Source of the DNA: Elainella sp. Prado103
GTDB taxonomy: Bacteria > Cyanobacteriota > Cyanobacteriia > Elainellales > Elainellaceae
Direction of reading: 5' to 3'
Length of the DNA stretch: 64,000 bases
Assembly (NCBI GenBank): GCA_025454395.1
Contig: JALOOM010000025.1
Coordinates: forward strand, 1-64,000
Of the stretch, positions 28,658-38,209 are shown piece by piece (position 1 is the first letter of the stretch; each line of letters starts with the position of its first letter). A program made the position numbers and the translations under genes. The notes below the pieces were generated by a model that was not told the origin of the DNA, ran no database searches, and saw only the letters and a list, made by a program, of their open reading frames with translations.

Positions 28658-31600
28658 TTACTGCACTTTGAATTGGGCCGCACTTTCTTGCAGCTCATGG
28701 GCCACGCCCAACAACTGCTGGAAAGAAGCCGCAACTTGTACCGATTGCTCGGAAGTGGTGTGAGCAATTACCTCAACCTCTTGCATGGTGCAAGACACCG
28801 AAGTAGAAGCCTTGGTTTGAGCCACCGCAGCTTGAGCCATTTGTTCGACCAACTCCCGAATTTCGCCGCTGACGATCGCAATCGAGTTAAGCTTTTGGCG
28901 AGTGGTTTCGACCAGTTCCGTTCCTGAGATCACCTGATCTAGCCCAGACTCCATCGCCATCACGACCTGGTTGGTTTCCGCCTGAATCTCTTCCACAATT
29001 TGTTCAATTTCACGGGTGGCTGCACTCGATCGCTCCGCCAAAGAACGCACCTCTTCTGCTACCACCACAAAGCCCTGTCCTTCTGAAGAACTGTTGGCTT
29101 CAATGGAAGCATTCAAGGCCAGCACATGAGTTTGATTCGCCAAATCCCGAATTAGGCTAACCACCCGCGAGATCTTCTGGGAAGCTTCACCCAATCGCTT
29201 CACTTTTTGGGCTGTTTCACCCACCGTTTCTTGGATCGTCAAGATCCCATCCACGGTTCGATTCATCGCCTCATCCCCATCCCGGAGAGTTTGGTTCGCC
29301 TGCTGCACCTTCAGTTTTGCCGCCTGAGCATTAGCCGCAACCCCTTGCAGGGACTCTGCCATCATTTGAATCTGCCCGAGAGCAGTGGTAATCGCCTCCG
29401 CCTGACGTAACGCCTCCGTTGATAGCGTGTTGACCTCCTCTTCGCTACTGCGGGCCGTTTGACCCACCGCATGAGCCGCCGACTGCACTTGCAGCACAAT
29501 CTGCTGAAGGTTACCGATCGTGGCATTGAGGAACTCCGCCACCGTCCCAATTTCACCCTCCAACTGGCGACCCCGCACTGTGAGATCCCCCTGCAACACA
29601 TCCCTGACATCCGTCAATAAGTTTTCCAGTTGATTTTGGATGGCTTCTTTTTGTTGGCGCTGCTCTTGGGAGGCGAGTTCCGCCTGCTGTCGGGATTGCT
29701 CTAAGGTTTCAATAAACCGAATGTGATCGAGTGCATATTCTAATTGGGTCGCGAGTTCAGAGAAAAAGTCAATATCGGTTCGATGCCATGCCCTTGCGCC
29801 AGAACAGTGGTGGGCAATCAGCAGCCCTGCCAAGCCACCGGACTGGCGAATCGGGGCCACCAAGTTCGCTTTGACATCATATTGCTCTAGCGTTCGGATA
29901 TGACAATCGGACAGTCCCGGTTCTTCGTAAATATTGTTGATCGCCCGAACCCGCCCATTCCGATACAGCTCCACATAGCGCCCCCGAAAACAAGGGTCGT
30001 CGATTTTAGCATCCAGCACCTTGGGAAATCCGGGCATCACGGCTTCTGCCACCATCGTGCCACTCCAATCGGCATTGAACCAATACACCATCACCCGATC
30101 GGTTTTCAGCATACGCAATGCCCCTTGCACCGTCGTTTTATAAACATCTTCCCGGCTGAGGGATTGGCGGGCTCGAAAGGCAATATCACCGAACAGGCGC
30201 GATCGACCGAGCACCGCTTGACTGCGCTCCAGGAAGCTCAAATGTTCGATAGCATAGTCCAGTTGGGTGGCGAGTTGAGCAAAGAAGTCAATCTCGGTCT
30301 GGCTCCAAACACGGGTCGAGGCACATTGATGGGCGATCAAGAGCCCAGTCAGTTCATTGTTTTGCCGCAGCGGTGCGACCAGATTGGCCTTCACGCCATA
30401 TTTTTCCAGGGTACGAATATGGCAATCGGTCAGCCCAGGTTCCTGGCGAATATTGTTGATCGCCCGAACCCGCCCATTGCGATACAGTTCAACATAGCGC
30501 CCTCGAAAACAGGGGTCATCAATTTTTTCATGCAGCACCTGCGGAAATCCCGCCGTTACGGATTCTGCAATCATGGTGCCGCTCCAGTCTGGATTGAACT
30601 GATACACCAGCACCCGATCGGTGTTGAGCATCTGTCGGGCTCCCTGCACCGCTACCTGAATTACATCCTGGAGATCGGCAGATTGGCGAGCCCGAAAGGC
30701 GATTTCACCGAAGAACCAAGCCCGTTGTGCCGCTGCCTCCTGCTGGTTAAAGGAGGTGACATAGTCGAGGGCATATTCCACTTCTGTGGCCAGTTGGGAC
30801 AAAAAATCAATATCAGCTTGCGTCCATTGGCGAGCACTCAAGCACTGATGGGCAATCAGCAGTCCGTAGAGGGCTTCATCTTGGCGAATCGGCACCACAA
30901 GATTGGCCCGCACCCGGTATTGCTCCAACAGACGGATATGGCAGTCTGTGAGTCCCGGCTCTTTATAAATATCTGTGATCGCTCTTGTCCGTCCATTTTG
31001 ATATTGCAGTGCATGACGCTGCCGAAAACAAGGATCACCGATGGTTTCATTCAGCACCTTGGGTAATCCCGGTGCGATCGACTCCGCCACCATTGTGCCG
31101 CTCCAATCAGGGTTAAATCGATAAATGACGACGCGATCGGCGGCCAAAAACTGTCGGGCTCCTTCTACCGTCGCCTCATACAACACAGACAGCTTAGGAG
31201 ACTGGCGCGTCCGAAAAGAGAGATTACTCAAAAGCTGCCGCTGCTGGGTCTGGCGAGCCTGTTGCTTAGACATCATTTGCAACTGGGCAGAGAGCTGTTT
31301 CAGCTTTTCCTCTAACCGCACCAGCTCATTGCCTTCCACATGGCTCAACCGACCTTGTCCCAGTTGATTCACCACCGCATTGGCACTCTCTAGCGGTCGC
31401 AGCACCCGCTGAGTCAACAAATTGGCAGCAATCGCAGCAACCATCGCAGTGAATAGACTGCCAAACACCACTGTATTGAGGGGACTCGGAAAAAAGTAGC
31501 TGATCCAGCCAATCAATAAGACCGGCATCGTACTAAAAATCACTGCGCCGATCGCAATTTGCTGCTTCAGCCCCAACCCCATCCAACCACTCGACGGCAG

Positions 31601-31771
31601 CACGGGAGCAGGCAACCCAGATTTCACCACATCAGAGGGTGCTCCGACCTCTTCTTCTAAGTCAGGAGAGAACTCCAACTCATCTAGAATGCTAGCGGAG
31701 AACGGGTTTTCGCCTAGAGAAGGACTCTCCGGAGAATTGATATCTGAGAATTGATGGAAATTTTCGGGCAT
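28658..31771 (-). CDS. pixJ: PixJ-like phototaxis receptor: methyl-accepting protein with three DXCF cyanobacteriochrome GAF domains
   Basis: A 1037-residue receptor. A cytoplasmic N-terminus (1-70) is followed by two membrane segments (about 72-94 and 101-120) and a HAMP-like region (120-175). Three GAF domains lie at about 185-340, 355-512 and 530-685, repeating every 173 residues. Each has both cysteines of DXCF-type cyanobacteriochromes: DPCF at C248, C421 and C594 and the bilin-binding Cys-His at C277, C450 and C623, always 29 apart. The C-terminus (about 760-1037) is an MCP signalling domain with tip LANQTHVLALNASIEA. This matches PixJ/TaxD1, where a phycoviolobilin-type GAF senses blue/green light for type IV pilus phototaxis. 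GAF2 and GAF3 share long identical stretches, pointing to recent duplication. Whether all three bind bilin is inferred. Confidence 0.92.
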   Translation of the reverse strand: MPENFHQFSDINSPESPSLGENPFSASILDELEFSPDLEEEVGAPSDVVKSGLPAPVLPSSGWMGLGLKQQIAIGAVIFSTMPVLLIGWISYFFPSPLNTVVFGSLFTAMVAAIAANLLTQRVLRPLESANAVVNQLGQGRLSHVEGNELVRLEEKLKQLSAQLQMMSKQQARQTQQRQLLSNLSFRTRQSPKLSVLYEATVEGARQFLAADRVVIYRFNPDWSGTMVAESIAPGLPKVLNETIGDPCFRQRHALQYQNGRTRAITDIYKEPGLTDCHIRLLEQYRVRANLVVPIRQDEALYGLLIAHQCLSARQWTQADIDFLSQLATEVEYALDYVTSFNQQEAAAQRAWFFGEIAFRARQSADLQDVIQVAVQGARQMLNTDRVLVYQFNPDWSGTMIAESVTAGFPQVLHEKIDDPCFRGRYVELYRNGRVRAINNIRQEPGLTDCHIRTLEKYGVKANLVAPLRQNNELTGLLIAHQCASTRVWSQTEIDFFAQLATQLDYAIEHLSFLERSQAVLGRSRLFGDIAFRARQSLSREDVYKTTVQGALRMLKTDRVMVYWFNADWSGTMVAEAVMPGFPKVLDAKIDDPCFRGRYVELYRNGRVRAINNIYEEPGLSDCHIRTLEQYDVKANLVAPIRQSGGLAGLLIAHHCSGARAWHRTDIDFFSELATQLEYALDHIRFIETLEQSRQQAELASQEQRQQKEAIQNQLENLLTDVRDVLQGDLTVRGRQLEGEIGTVAEFLNATIGNLQQIVLQVQSAAHAVGQTARSSEEEVNTLSTEALRQAEAITTALGQIQMMAESLQGVAANAQAAKLKVQQANQTLRDGDEAMNRTVDGILTIQETVGETAQKVKRLGEASQKISRVVSLIRDLANQTHVLALNASIEANSSSEGQGFVVVAEEVRSLAERSSAATREIEQIVEEIQAETNQVVMAMESGLDQVISGTELVETTRQKLNSIAIVSGEIRELVEQMAQAAVAQTKASTSVSCTMQEVEVIAHTTSEQSVQVAASFQQLLGVAHELQESAAQFKVQ

Positions 31772-31783
31772 CCGGGCTCACCT

Positions 31784-32296
31784 CTAATCTGCTTTTAATA
31801 AATCCAAAATTTTTTCGCCATCTAGAATCAGCATCGTTTTTTGCTCACTGATTTGATAAGAACCTTTCAGGCAAAAGGCCAATCGTGGAGTCATTTCGAT
31901 CACCAGGGCAGGCTGCAAGGGTTGAATTTTGTGGCTGGGCAGTAGAATCAGTTGCCCAACTTGCCGCACAGCGACCCCCACATGCGATTGAAACCGCTTA
32001 ATCACCATGACACTATAAAGCTGGCGATAATTTTGCGTAAATAAGGATTCAAACCCCAGCAAACAGGCTAAGTCAACAATCCATAACACCTCACCTCGGT
32101 GATTCGAAATGCCCATAATGGCATCCGAGAGATCAAAAATAGGCACAATCTGCCCAGATTCAAGGCTGAGAATTTCCTCGAGTTGATCCGTCGGCAGCAG
32201 TGCTTGTATCTCGGTTGTGACATCAAAACTCAAAAATTGTTGGGATCGAGCGGGTCTTACGGCGGCTGGCTCAGTTAGGCCGGAAGTATCACTCAT
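31784..32296 (-). CDS. pixI: CheW-like adaptor of the phototaxis operon (PixI-like)
   Basis: A 170-residue CheW-domain protein that couples the receptor to the CheA-type kinase. The core matches the fold: FLSFDVTTEIQALLPTDQLEEIL, IVPIFDLSDAIMGISNHRGEVLWIVDLACLLG and VAVRQVGQLILLPSHKIQPL. It is 12 bp upstream of pixJ and on the same strand, so pixI-pixJ-pixL form one operon. The two response regulators (pixG, pixH) that open the Synechocystis operon are missing here. A 9-bp perfect inverted repeat GCTCGATCG/CGATCGAGC (32363-32403) lies in its leader or promoter region. Confidence 0.9.
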   Translation of the reverse strand: MSDTSGLTEPAAVRPARSQQFLSFDVTTEIQALLPTDQLEEILSLESGQIVPIFDLSDAIMGISNHRGEVLWIVDLACLLGFESLFTQNYRQLYSVMVIKRFQSHVGVAVRQVGQLILLPSHKIQPLQPALVIEMTPRLAFCLKGSYQISEQKTMLILDGEKILDLLKAD

Positions 32297-32913
32297 CTGG
32301 CATTCTCCTTGCGGGCTGAACTCGCCTACACATCAGGCACACCAGACCGAGGGCAACTGTAAGCTCGATCGACCGAGGGGATCTCGTGGGCTCGCGATCG
32401 AGCAATCATCAAGTGTTCTGATGTTGCGCTGCTTTTTCAGAGCCAATTCAGGCACTGCATTTTCAATCGTAACTCCGAATCCTACCCTTCCTGTCCCCCG
32501 GTTCCAGTAATTATTATGAGATCCAAGTATCGAGTTTATCCACTGATCACGGAGAACACCCCGGTTTGAATCGATGAATCCACCAGAATTCAGTTTTGCA
32601 GGTTTTCTTTTAAAGACTAAGATTTGAATTAAGCGCTATTGGGTCGATCGGCTGGATCGGGGGATGGACATAGATGACTCATCAAGTGCTACTTGGGGAG
32701 TGCCGATCGCTCTTTTTGGCTATTTGCTGCCGAGTCACTTTGCTGCCGAGTCACTTTGCTGCCAGGTCACTTTGCTGCCAGGTCACTTTGCCGCCAAGTC
32801 ACTGGCTCAGGTGCCTTAAGACTGCCACGCTCCCATCACGCAGGTAATGTCCGGACAAGACAACCCGAGCGGAACTGATTGATCGATATTATTGCCGTAG
32901 TGCGTTATCTGCC
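32297..32913. promoter_or_regulatory. 617-bp divergent region between pixI and the WD40 kinase
   Basis: It must contain divergent promoters for the phototaxis operon and the kinase. A 9-bp inverted repeat with a 23-nt loop (32363-32403) is near pixI. A 16-bp tandem repeat fills 32723-32802. I see no -35/-10 pair good enough to call and no RNA gene. Confidence 0.4.
32723..32802. repeat. 16-bp tandem repeat, 5 units
   Basis: Five copies of TTTGCTGCCGAGTCAC drifting to TTTGCTGCCAGGTCAC and TTTGCCGCCAAGTCAC. Located about 110 bp before the WD40 kinase start. Confidence 0.95.
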
Positions 32914-34965
32914 ATGATCTGCTGTCTCAACCCTCGTTGCCAAAAACCACTGAACCCTGATGATGCCAAGGTTTGTCAAAGTTGCGGGACTCCTCTCGTC
33001 TTGCTGCGGGGACGCTATCAAGCGGTGCAGTTGCTGGGACAAGGCGGGTTTGGGAGAACCTATCTGGCATTGGATGAGGATCGGCTGAAATCGGCTTGTG
33101 TGATTAAGCAATTCTCGCCTCAAGTTCAAGGCACCAAATCCCTGGAAAAAGCCGTGCGTCTATTTAACCAGGAAGCCGTCCGCCTCCATGAACTGGGAGA
33201 ACATGCCCAAATTCCAGCCCTGTTAGCCTATTTTGAACAAGAAGGCTATCTCTATTTGGTGCAGCAATTTATTGAAGGGCAAAGTCTGCTGCAAGAAATG
33301 AAACAGCAGGGTGCGTTTAGCGAGCGTCAGATCCGGGATGTTTTGGCCGATGTTTTACCCATTCTGCGATTTGTCCATCGCCATCAGGTGATTCATCGTG
33401 ATATTACCCCTATGAATATTCTGCGGCGACAGGCAGACGATCGCTTGATGCTGATTGATTTTGGAGTCGCAAAACAGCTCAGCGAAGAGATTCCCGGCGA
33501 AGTTGGAACCCGGATTGGTACAGAAGGCTATGCCCCGATGGAGCAGTTTCGGGGTGGTAAAGCATTTCCTTCCAGCGATCTGTATAGCTTAGGAGCAACC
33601 TGCCTGCATTTAATGACCGAAACCCGCCCCGATAGCCTTTACGATCCTCTGAATGGGCGTTGGCTCTGGCGGGAATACCTTCAGCGTGAAAAAGGTGTCT
33701 TGGTCAGCGATCAACTGGCTCACATCCTGGATCATCTCCTGAAAGATCTGGTGAATGACCGCTATCAGTCGGCTGATGAAGTCATGCGTGACCTGAATGC
33801 GGATTCTTTCTTACCGGATCCTCCGCGATCGACCTCGACCGCTCTACCTTCCACTTCTGCTGCCGCCTATCCTCAAACTCCGCGATCGATTCCCTCCCCC
33901 CCAGCCCGTCCACCCGTCTCTAAAGTCCCAAGTTTTCCCCCTGCACTGACCTCTAAACCCCCCCTGTCTAAACAACCCATTTCAAAGCCACCGATCTCCA
34001 AACCCCCGATCTCCAAACCACCGACCTCTAAGCCACCGACCCCGATTCCGACGCGCCCAACAGGATCGCCCTCTCGCGGCTCGCGCTGTATTTACACCTT
34101 GACCGCCCACTCTTCCTGGGTAACCTGTATTGCGGTCAGTCCTAATGCATCCACCTTTGCCAGCAGCAGTTTAGATGACACAATCAAGGTCTGGAACCTT
34201 AATACTGGCGAACTCTTACTGAATCTAACCGGGCATAACCGAGGCGTTAACACGATTACGATCAGCCCAGATGGCCGAACGCTCGTCAGTGGCAGCGATG
34301 ATTACACCGTGCGGGTTTGGAGTTTCCTCAATGGGGCTTTACTGGGTGCATTGACGGGGCACAACCGAGATGTCAATGCGGTGGCCATTAGCCCTGATGG
34401 CAAATTGCTGATCAGTGGCGGAGAGGATCGCACCATTCGACTCTGGAGCATGAGCACCGGGGCATTACTGAAAACCTTGGCAGAAGTCGCAGGCATGATC
34501 AAGACGATCGCCATTAGCCCCGATGGAAAACGCTTGGCCAGCGGGGGCTTAGACAACAAGGTGAAACTCTGGAATCTGCGGACGGGTGAGTATTTGCAAA
34601 CTTGCGTAGGCCATCTCAACCCGGTTCATGCCATCACGTTTACGCCAGATGGCAATACCGTAATCACGGGTAGCAAAGACAAAACCATTCGCCTTTGGGA
34701 TGTGCAAACTGGGCAACTAATTCGCACCTTGACCGATCACATTCGGGATGTGAATGCCCTGACAATCACGCAGAATGGCAAAGTTTTAATTAGTGGCAGC
34801 AGTGATAGCACGATTAAGGTTTGGGATTTAGCCGCAGGTAAGGTGATCGCCACTTGGTCCGATCACACTGACACGGTTAACTCGATCGCCCTCAGCCCTG
34901 ACGAGCGCTATCTGATTAGCGGTAGCTCAGATAAAACGGTCAAGGTCTGGCAACTCCTATTTTGA
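32914..34965 (+). CDS. Ser/Thr protein kinase with N-terminal zinc ribbon and seven WD40 repeats
   Basis: A 683-residue eukaryotic-type kinase of the cyanobacterial 4-Cys class. Residues 1-28 form a zinc ribbon ([19 protein letters not shown]). The kinase domain (about 32-295) has the Gly loop [12 protein letters not shown], the Lys in ACVIKQFS, catalytic loop [12 protein letters not shown] and [10 protein letters not shown], and [10 protein letters not shown] in the activation segment. In the loop the usual Lys of HRDxKPxN is Thr. A Ser/Lys/Pro linker follows, with SKPPIS repeats coded by 15-bp DNA repeats. Seven WD40 blades (about 390-683) make a complete propeller, a likely substrate-docking platform. 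Target unknown. Its last 26 bp overlap the end of ndhD on the other strand. Confidence 0.93.
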   Translation: MICCLNPRCQKPLNPDDAKVCQSCGTPLVLLRGRYQAVQLLGQGGFGRTYLALDEDRLKSACVIKQFSPQVQGTKSLEKAVRLFNQEAVRLHELGEHAQIPALLAYFEQEGYLYLVQQFIEGQSLLQEMKQQGAFSERQIRDVLADVLPILRFVHRHQVIHRDITPMNILRRQADDRLMLIDFGVAKQLSEEIPGEVGTRIGTEGYAPMEQFRGGKAFPSSDLYSLGATCLHLMTETRPDSLYDPLNGRWLWREYLQREKGVLVSDQLAHILDHLLKDLVNDRYQSADEVMRDLNADSFLPDPPRSTSTALPSTSAAAYPQTPRSIPSPPARPPVSKVPSFPPALTSKPPLSKQPISKPPISKPPISKPPTSKPPTPIPTRPTGSPSRGSRCIYTLTAHSSWVTCIAVSPNASTFASSSLDDTIKVWNLNTGELLLNLTGHNRGVNTITISPDGRTLVSGSDDYTVRVWSFLNGALLGALTGHNRDVNAVAISPDGKLLISGGEDRTIRLWSMSTGALLKTLAEVAGMIKTIAISPDGKRLASGGLDNKVKLWNLRTGEYLQTCVGHLNPVHAITFTPDGNTVITGSKDKTIRLWDVQTGQLIRTLTDHIRDVNALTITQNGKVLISGSSDSTIKVWDLAAGKVIATWSDHTDTVNSIALSPDERYLISGSSDKTVKVWQLLF

Positions 34966-36565
34966 GCCCTGAGATCAGATCCTGAGTTTCGCTACCCATC
35001 ACCACTGGGGCTGTTAAACCAGGCTGGGAAAAATGCAGAGGCTGGGCCGCAACCAATGGCAACACTTGACGCACTTGGGCTGCTACTTCCACCGTTTTCA
35101 CATCGTAGGTTTGGGTTGCCAGCTTCGGATAGACTCCAATCCCGACGATAGGCATTAGCAGGCAGAGCGTGATAAACACCTCGCGCGGCTTCGCATCCCT
35201 GAACGAGAGCGCTGCCCCTGAAGCGGGTATTTGTCCGTAAAAGACGGTGCGCAACATGGAAAGCAAATAGATCGGGGAAAGGATAACTCCCACGGCTGCC
35301 AGTAACACAATCACCACTTTGAATGAGGTACTGTAGGCATCGCTCGTTGCAAACCCCAGAAACACAGCGATCTCTCCCACAAAGCCACTCATTCCAGGCA
35401 AGGCCAGCGAGGCCATTGAACCTGCCGTAAACAGCGCAAACAAGGCTGGCATGGGTTTAGCCATCCCCCCCATCTGATCCATCATCAGCGTGTGAGTTTG
35501 CTCATACACCACCCCAGACAAGAAGAACAGGCTCGCAGCAATCAATCCATGGGATACCATCTGCATCACTGCCCCACTCAGCCCCAACTCGGTGAACGAG
35601 GCAACGCCAATTAACACAAACCCCATGTGGGCGATCGAAGAATAGGCTAAACGACGCTTCAGATTAACCTGAGCAAAGGCAGTCAAAGAGGCATACACAA
35701 TCCCTACCGCTCCCAACACGGCCAGCACGGGGGCAAAGTAGAAGTTGGCTTGAGGTAGCATTTCCAGATTGATCCGGATCAAGGCATAGCCTGCCATCTT
35801 CAGCAGCACCCCCGCTAAAATCATGGAGACCGGCGCAGGAGCCTCGCTGTGGGCATCGGGAAGCCAGGTATGGAAGGGGAAAATCGGCAACTTCACACCA
35901 AAGGCCAGCAGGAATGCAGCGTAAAGGGCAATCTCTAATCCGAGGGGATAATGCTTCAGCGCTAACGCCTGCATGTCGAAGGTGACCTGATCGCCATAAA
36001 ACGCCATCGCCAAGGCTGGAATCAAGATAAAAACTGAGCCGATCGCCGTATAGAGAATAAATTTAGTCGCGGCATAGAGCCGTTTCTGTCCTCCCCAGAT
36101 GGCAATCAGCAAATAAACCGGCACCAGTTCCAGTTCCCACATCAGGAAAAATAAGAGCAGATCCTGCGCCAGAAAAACGCCCACCTGCGCGCTATACATC
36201 ACCAGCATGAGGAAGTAGAACAGTCGAGCCTTATGCTGAATCTTCCAGGCAGCAAGCATGGCTAAGGTGGTGACGAGCCCCGCTAACAAGACCAAGGGCA
36301 TGGAGAGTCCATCCACAGCCAATGACCAACTCAAGCCGATCTGCGGCAACCAAGCATAGGATTCAACCAATTGGAAAGCCGGATCGGTCGCATCATACTG
36401 AGTCCAAAAGGCATAAACCATCAAACTAAATTCGATCAGACCTACACTCAGAGCATAGGAACGAATGGTTTTCCCATACTTATCCGGCAGAAGCGGGATG
36501 GGAATTGCCGCAACGAATGGTAGCAAAGTCAGTAAGGTGAGCCAAGGGAATTGCGTACTGATCAT
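34940..36565 (-). CDS. ndhD: NDH-1 complex proton-pumping subunit NdhD (NuoM homologue)
   Basis: A 541-residue multi-spanning membrane protein of the thylakoid NDH-1 complex, used in respiration, cyclic electron flow and, for some NdhD isoforms, CO2 uptake. Family marks: [22 protein letters not shown] with the conserved Glu, [25 protein letters not shown], and [15 protein letters not shown]. About fourteen membrane helices are visible. The neighbouring ndhF expected in an ndhF-ndhD pair is not here, so isoform D1/D2 versus D3/D4 cannot be set by context; sequence looks like the D1/D2 type. Its stop codon lies inside the 3' end of the WD40 kinase gene (26-bp convergent overlap). Confidence 0.95.
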   Translation of the reverse strand: MISTQFPWLTLLTLLPFVAAIPIPLLPDKYGKTIRSYALSVGLIEFSLMVYAFWTQYDATDPAFQLVESYAWLPQIGLSWSLAVDGLSMPLVLLAGLVTTLAMLAAWKIQHKARLFYFLMLVMYSAQVGVFLAQDLLLFFLMWELELVPVYLLIAIWGGQKRLYAATKFILYTAIGSVFILIPALAMAFYGDQVTFDMQALALKHYPLGLEIALYAAFLLAFGVKLPIFPFHTWLPDAHSEAPAPVSMILAGVLLKMAGYALIRINLEMLPQANFYFAPVLAVLGAVGIVYASLTAFAQVNLKRRLAYSSIAHMGFVLIGVASFTELGLSGAVMQMVSHGLIAASLFFLSGVVYEQTHTLMMDQMGGMAKPMPALFALFTAGSMASLALPGMSGFVGEIAVFLGFATSDAYSTSFKVVIVLLAAVGVILSPIYLLSMLRTVFYGQIPASGAALSFRDAKPREVFITLCLLMPIVGIGVYPKLATQTYDVKTVEVAAQVRQVLPLVAAQPLHFSQPGLTAPVVMGSETQDLISGLKIGVARP

Positions 36566-37395
36566 GAGAGCCTACCCAAGTGGTTGTAGAGAGAACGGGT
36601 ATGCAGATTGCCGAGAAACAACAACCTGCGCCTAGTCTGCGACAATCACACCGCAGGAATTGCCAAAGCTGAGGCAGTCAGCACTCTCAAACTTGCAAAC
36701 CAATAGACCTGAAGACAAGTCGATCGAAAGCGAGTACTGGAGCATTGGAATTGCACCCATCTCATCCATCTCCTAAACCAGTGATGGCTTGATTGCACTC
36801 CTTACCCCAAGCTTTTCCTGGCAGACCAAGCAAATCGCCAGCATCAGACACTGAAACAAGCAAGTAGCGATCGAACTTCAAGCGGGAACAGCAATTCCAA
36901 CTGGGCAATTCCCACTGGGCGATTCCAACTGAATGAACAATCGAATGAGACTCGATCGCATTCTTGCCGATTCACATGCCTGATATATTAACTTATGTTA
37001 ATTTTGTTGACAAAAAATCCATTTGATCTTGATAGAGTCTTCACCTCACTTCTTTGAAAACAGAGTTTCAACGGGAAAAATTGCCTTTTCCTGCCTTATA
37101 GAGTTCCCTGAAGAGGATAGGAGTAACGAAACCAGACTTTGCATTGATTCTTTACATGACTCGAAATTCACTGAGTCAAGTCATGCCAGGGTTAACCCCC
37201 CTAACCCAGATTATTGATCTGCTCATTGACCTGCTCACTGTCCTACTCAATGACCCGCTCATTGACCTGCTCATTGACCCGCTCACCGCCTTACTCATTA
37301 ACCTGCCAGACGTGAACCCATTCCCCAGTCGATTGGGTGATTATCCTGACCTGTCGCTATAATTGCTTCATCAGAGAATTTTGGGATGGATCGCG
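36566..37395. other. 830-bp gap upstream of ndhD and of the Pro-rich protein
   Basis: Divergent region. No gene is supported; the ORF-track entries at 37023 and 37144 are driven by a repeat. A TTGACA at 37007 lacks a fitting -10 box. A repeated phrase CCAACTGGGCAATTCCCACTGGGCGATTCC lies near 36897. A 12-bp tandem repeat occupies 37219-37302. The ndhD promoter should lie in the left part. Confidence 0.4.
37219..37302. repeat. 12-bp tandem repeat, 7 degenerate units
   Basis: Seven units close to CTGCTCATTGAC (CTGCTCACTGTC, CTACTCAATGAC, CCGCTCATTGAC and so on). More diverged than the other tracts, so probably older. The 12-bp length keeps a frame open and creates the false ORF at 37144-37362. 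Confidence 0.9.
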
Positions 37396-38001
37396 ATGCA
37401 TCAAGCTAATCTTGCTCTCCGCCGAATTGCTTCCCTGGCGGTCTACCTATCAGGTTTGTCCATGCTTGGTTTGGGGATCGACGCTCCCACCCAGGCCCAG
37501 GAAACTCCTGTGATCGCGGCTCCCACCCTGCCCTCCGTCAATCCACAGCAGTTGCGACCTGCGGCTGCGACTACTCCTGTAGATGTCAATATCACACCTG
37601 ATTTGCCAGCAGTTCCCCTCGTTCAGCCTCCCAATGTCCCCACCCCTGCAGTCCCCACTGTGGAACCGGGTGAAAGCCAACTAGCTGAACCGAGTTTCCA
37701 GGCTTCTCCCTTCAATGCCCCCCAATTTAATGCTCCCCAGTTCGTGAATCCAATTCTGACCGCACCCACCTTAGCAGCACCCGCTTTTACCGCTCCAACG
37801 CTTACAGGCTTACAAACGGGTGGAGCCCAATTTGCCGCTCCCGCTTTTACCGCCCCGACCTTTGCTTCTCCCACGCTCAACGCTCCCACATTGACCGCTC
37901 CAACCCTCACTTTCATTCAGGCACCGCCGGAAGCTGCCGTACAACCCGTCACAGTTCCAGCCGCTCAAATTCCAGTCCCAACAGTGGACTTGGGCAATTG
38001 A
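37396..38001 (+). CDS. Secreted Pro/Ala-rich protein with five-residue repeats
   Basis: The ORF track uses a TTG at 37363; ATG at 37396 gives MHQANLALRRIASLAVYLSG, a good signal peptide ending near APTQAQ. The 201-residue product is Pro/Ala/Thr-rich, with no Cys after the signal. Residues about 105-175 repeat every five residues with the pattern [FL]-x-A-P-x (FNAPQ FNAPQ, LTAPT, LAAPA, FTAPT, LNAPT LTAPT), about fourteen units. This is not the canonical pentapeptide-repeat A[DN]Lxx: Ala and Leu are three apart, not two, and Pro sits next to Ala. It is probably an extended, surface or periplasmic protein. No homologue recognised. Confidence 0.65.
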   Translation: MHQANLALRRIASLAVYLSGLSMLGLGIDAPTQAQETPVIAAPTLPSVNPQQLRPAAATTPVDVNITPDLPAVPLVQPPNVPTPAVPTVEPGESQLAEPSFQASPFNAPQFNAPQFVNPILTAPTLAAPAFTAPTLTGLQTGGAQFAAPAFTAPTFASPTLNAPTLTAPTLTFIQAPPEAAVQPVTVPAAQIPVPTVDLGN

Positions 38002-38136
38002 TCTAAATCATGTCACTCTACTCCTAGCCCCTATGAAGTTAGATAGAAGTTAGGGCAGAGAGTGATCTTTAGAATCATGATCAGCATTGAATGAAATGAA
38101 TAAACTGGATTTGATGGATTTCAGTTCATTCCTGGT

Positions 38137-38190
38137 GATTAACAATCCAGGACTGATCAACAATCCAGGACTAGCCAACAATCCAGCCCA
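38137..38190. repeat. 18-bp tandem repeat, 3 units, upstream of the CHAD gene
   Basis: Units GATTAACAATCCAGGACT, GATCAACAATCCAGGACT and a degenerate third, AGCCAACAATCCAGCCCA. In the ORF track it appears as NNPGLINNPGLANNP, but it probably lies before the true start. Confidence 0.85.
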
Positions 38191-38209
38191 GAATGCCAGG
38201 AAGCGTATT

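Noticed and set aside
29900-31066. 388-residue plus-strand ORF opposite pixJ
   Set aside because: It lies antisense to the three repeated GAF domains and its own internal repetition mirrors them; the pixJ frame has all the domain motifs. A shadow ORF.
37007-37035. TTGACA promoter in the ndhD / Pro-rich gap
   Set aside because: The -35 is perfect but at 17-bp spacing the -10 reads TGATAG, too far from consensus.
37144-37362. 72-residue ORF of LIDLL repeats
   Set aside because: Produced by a 12-bp tandem repeat; no independent evidence for translation.
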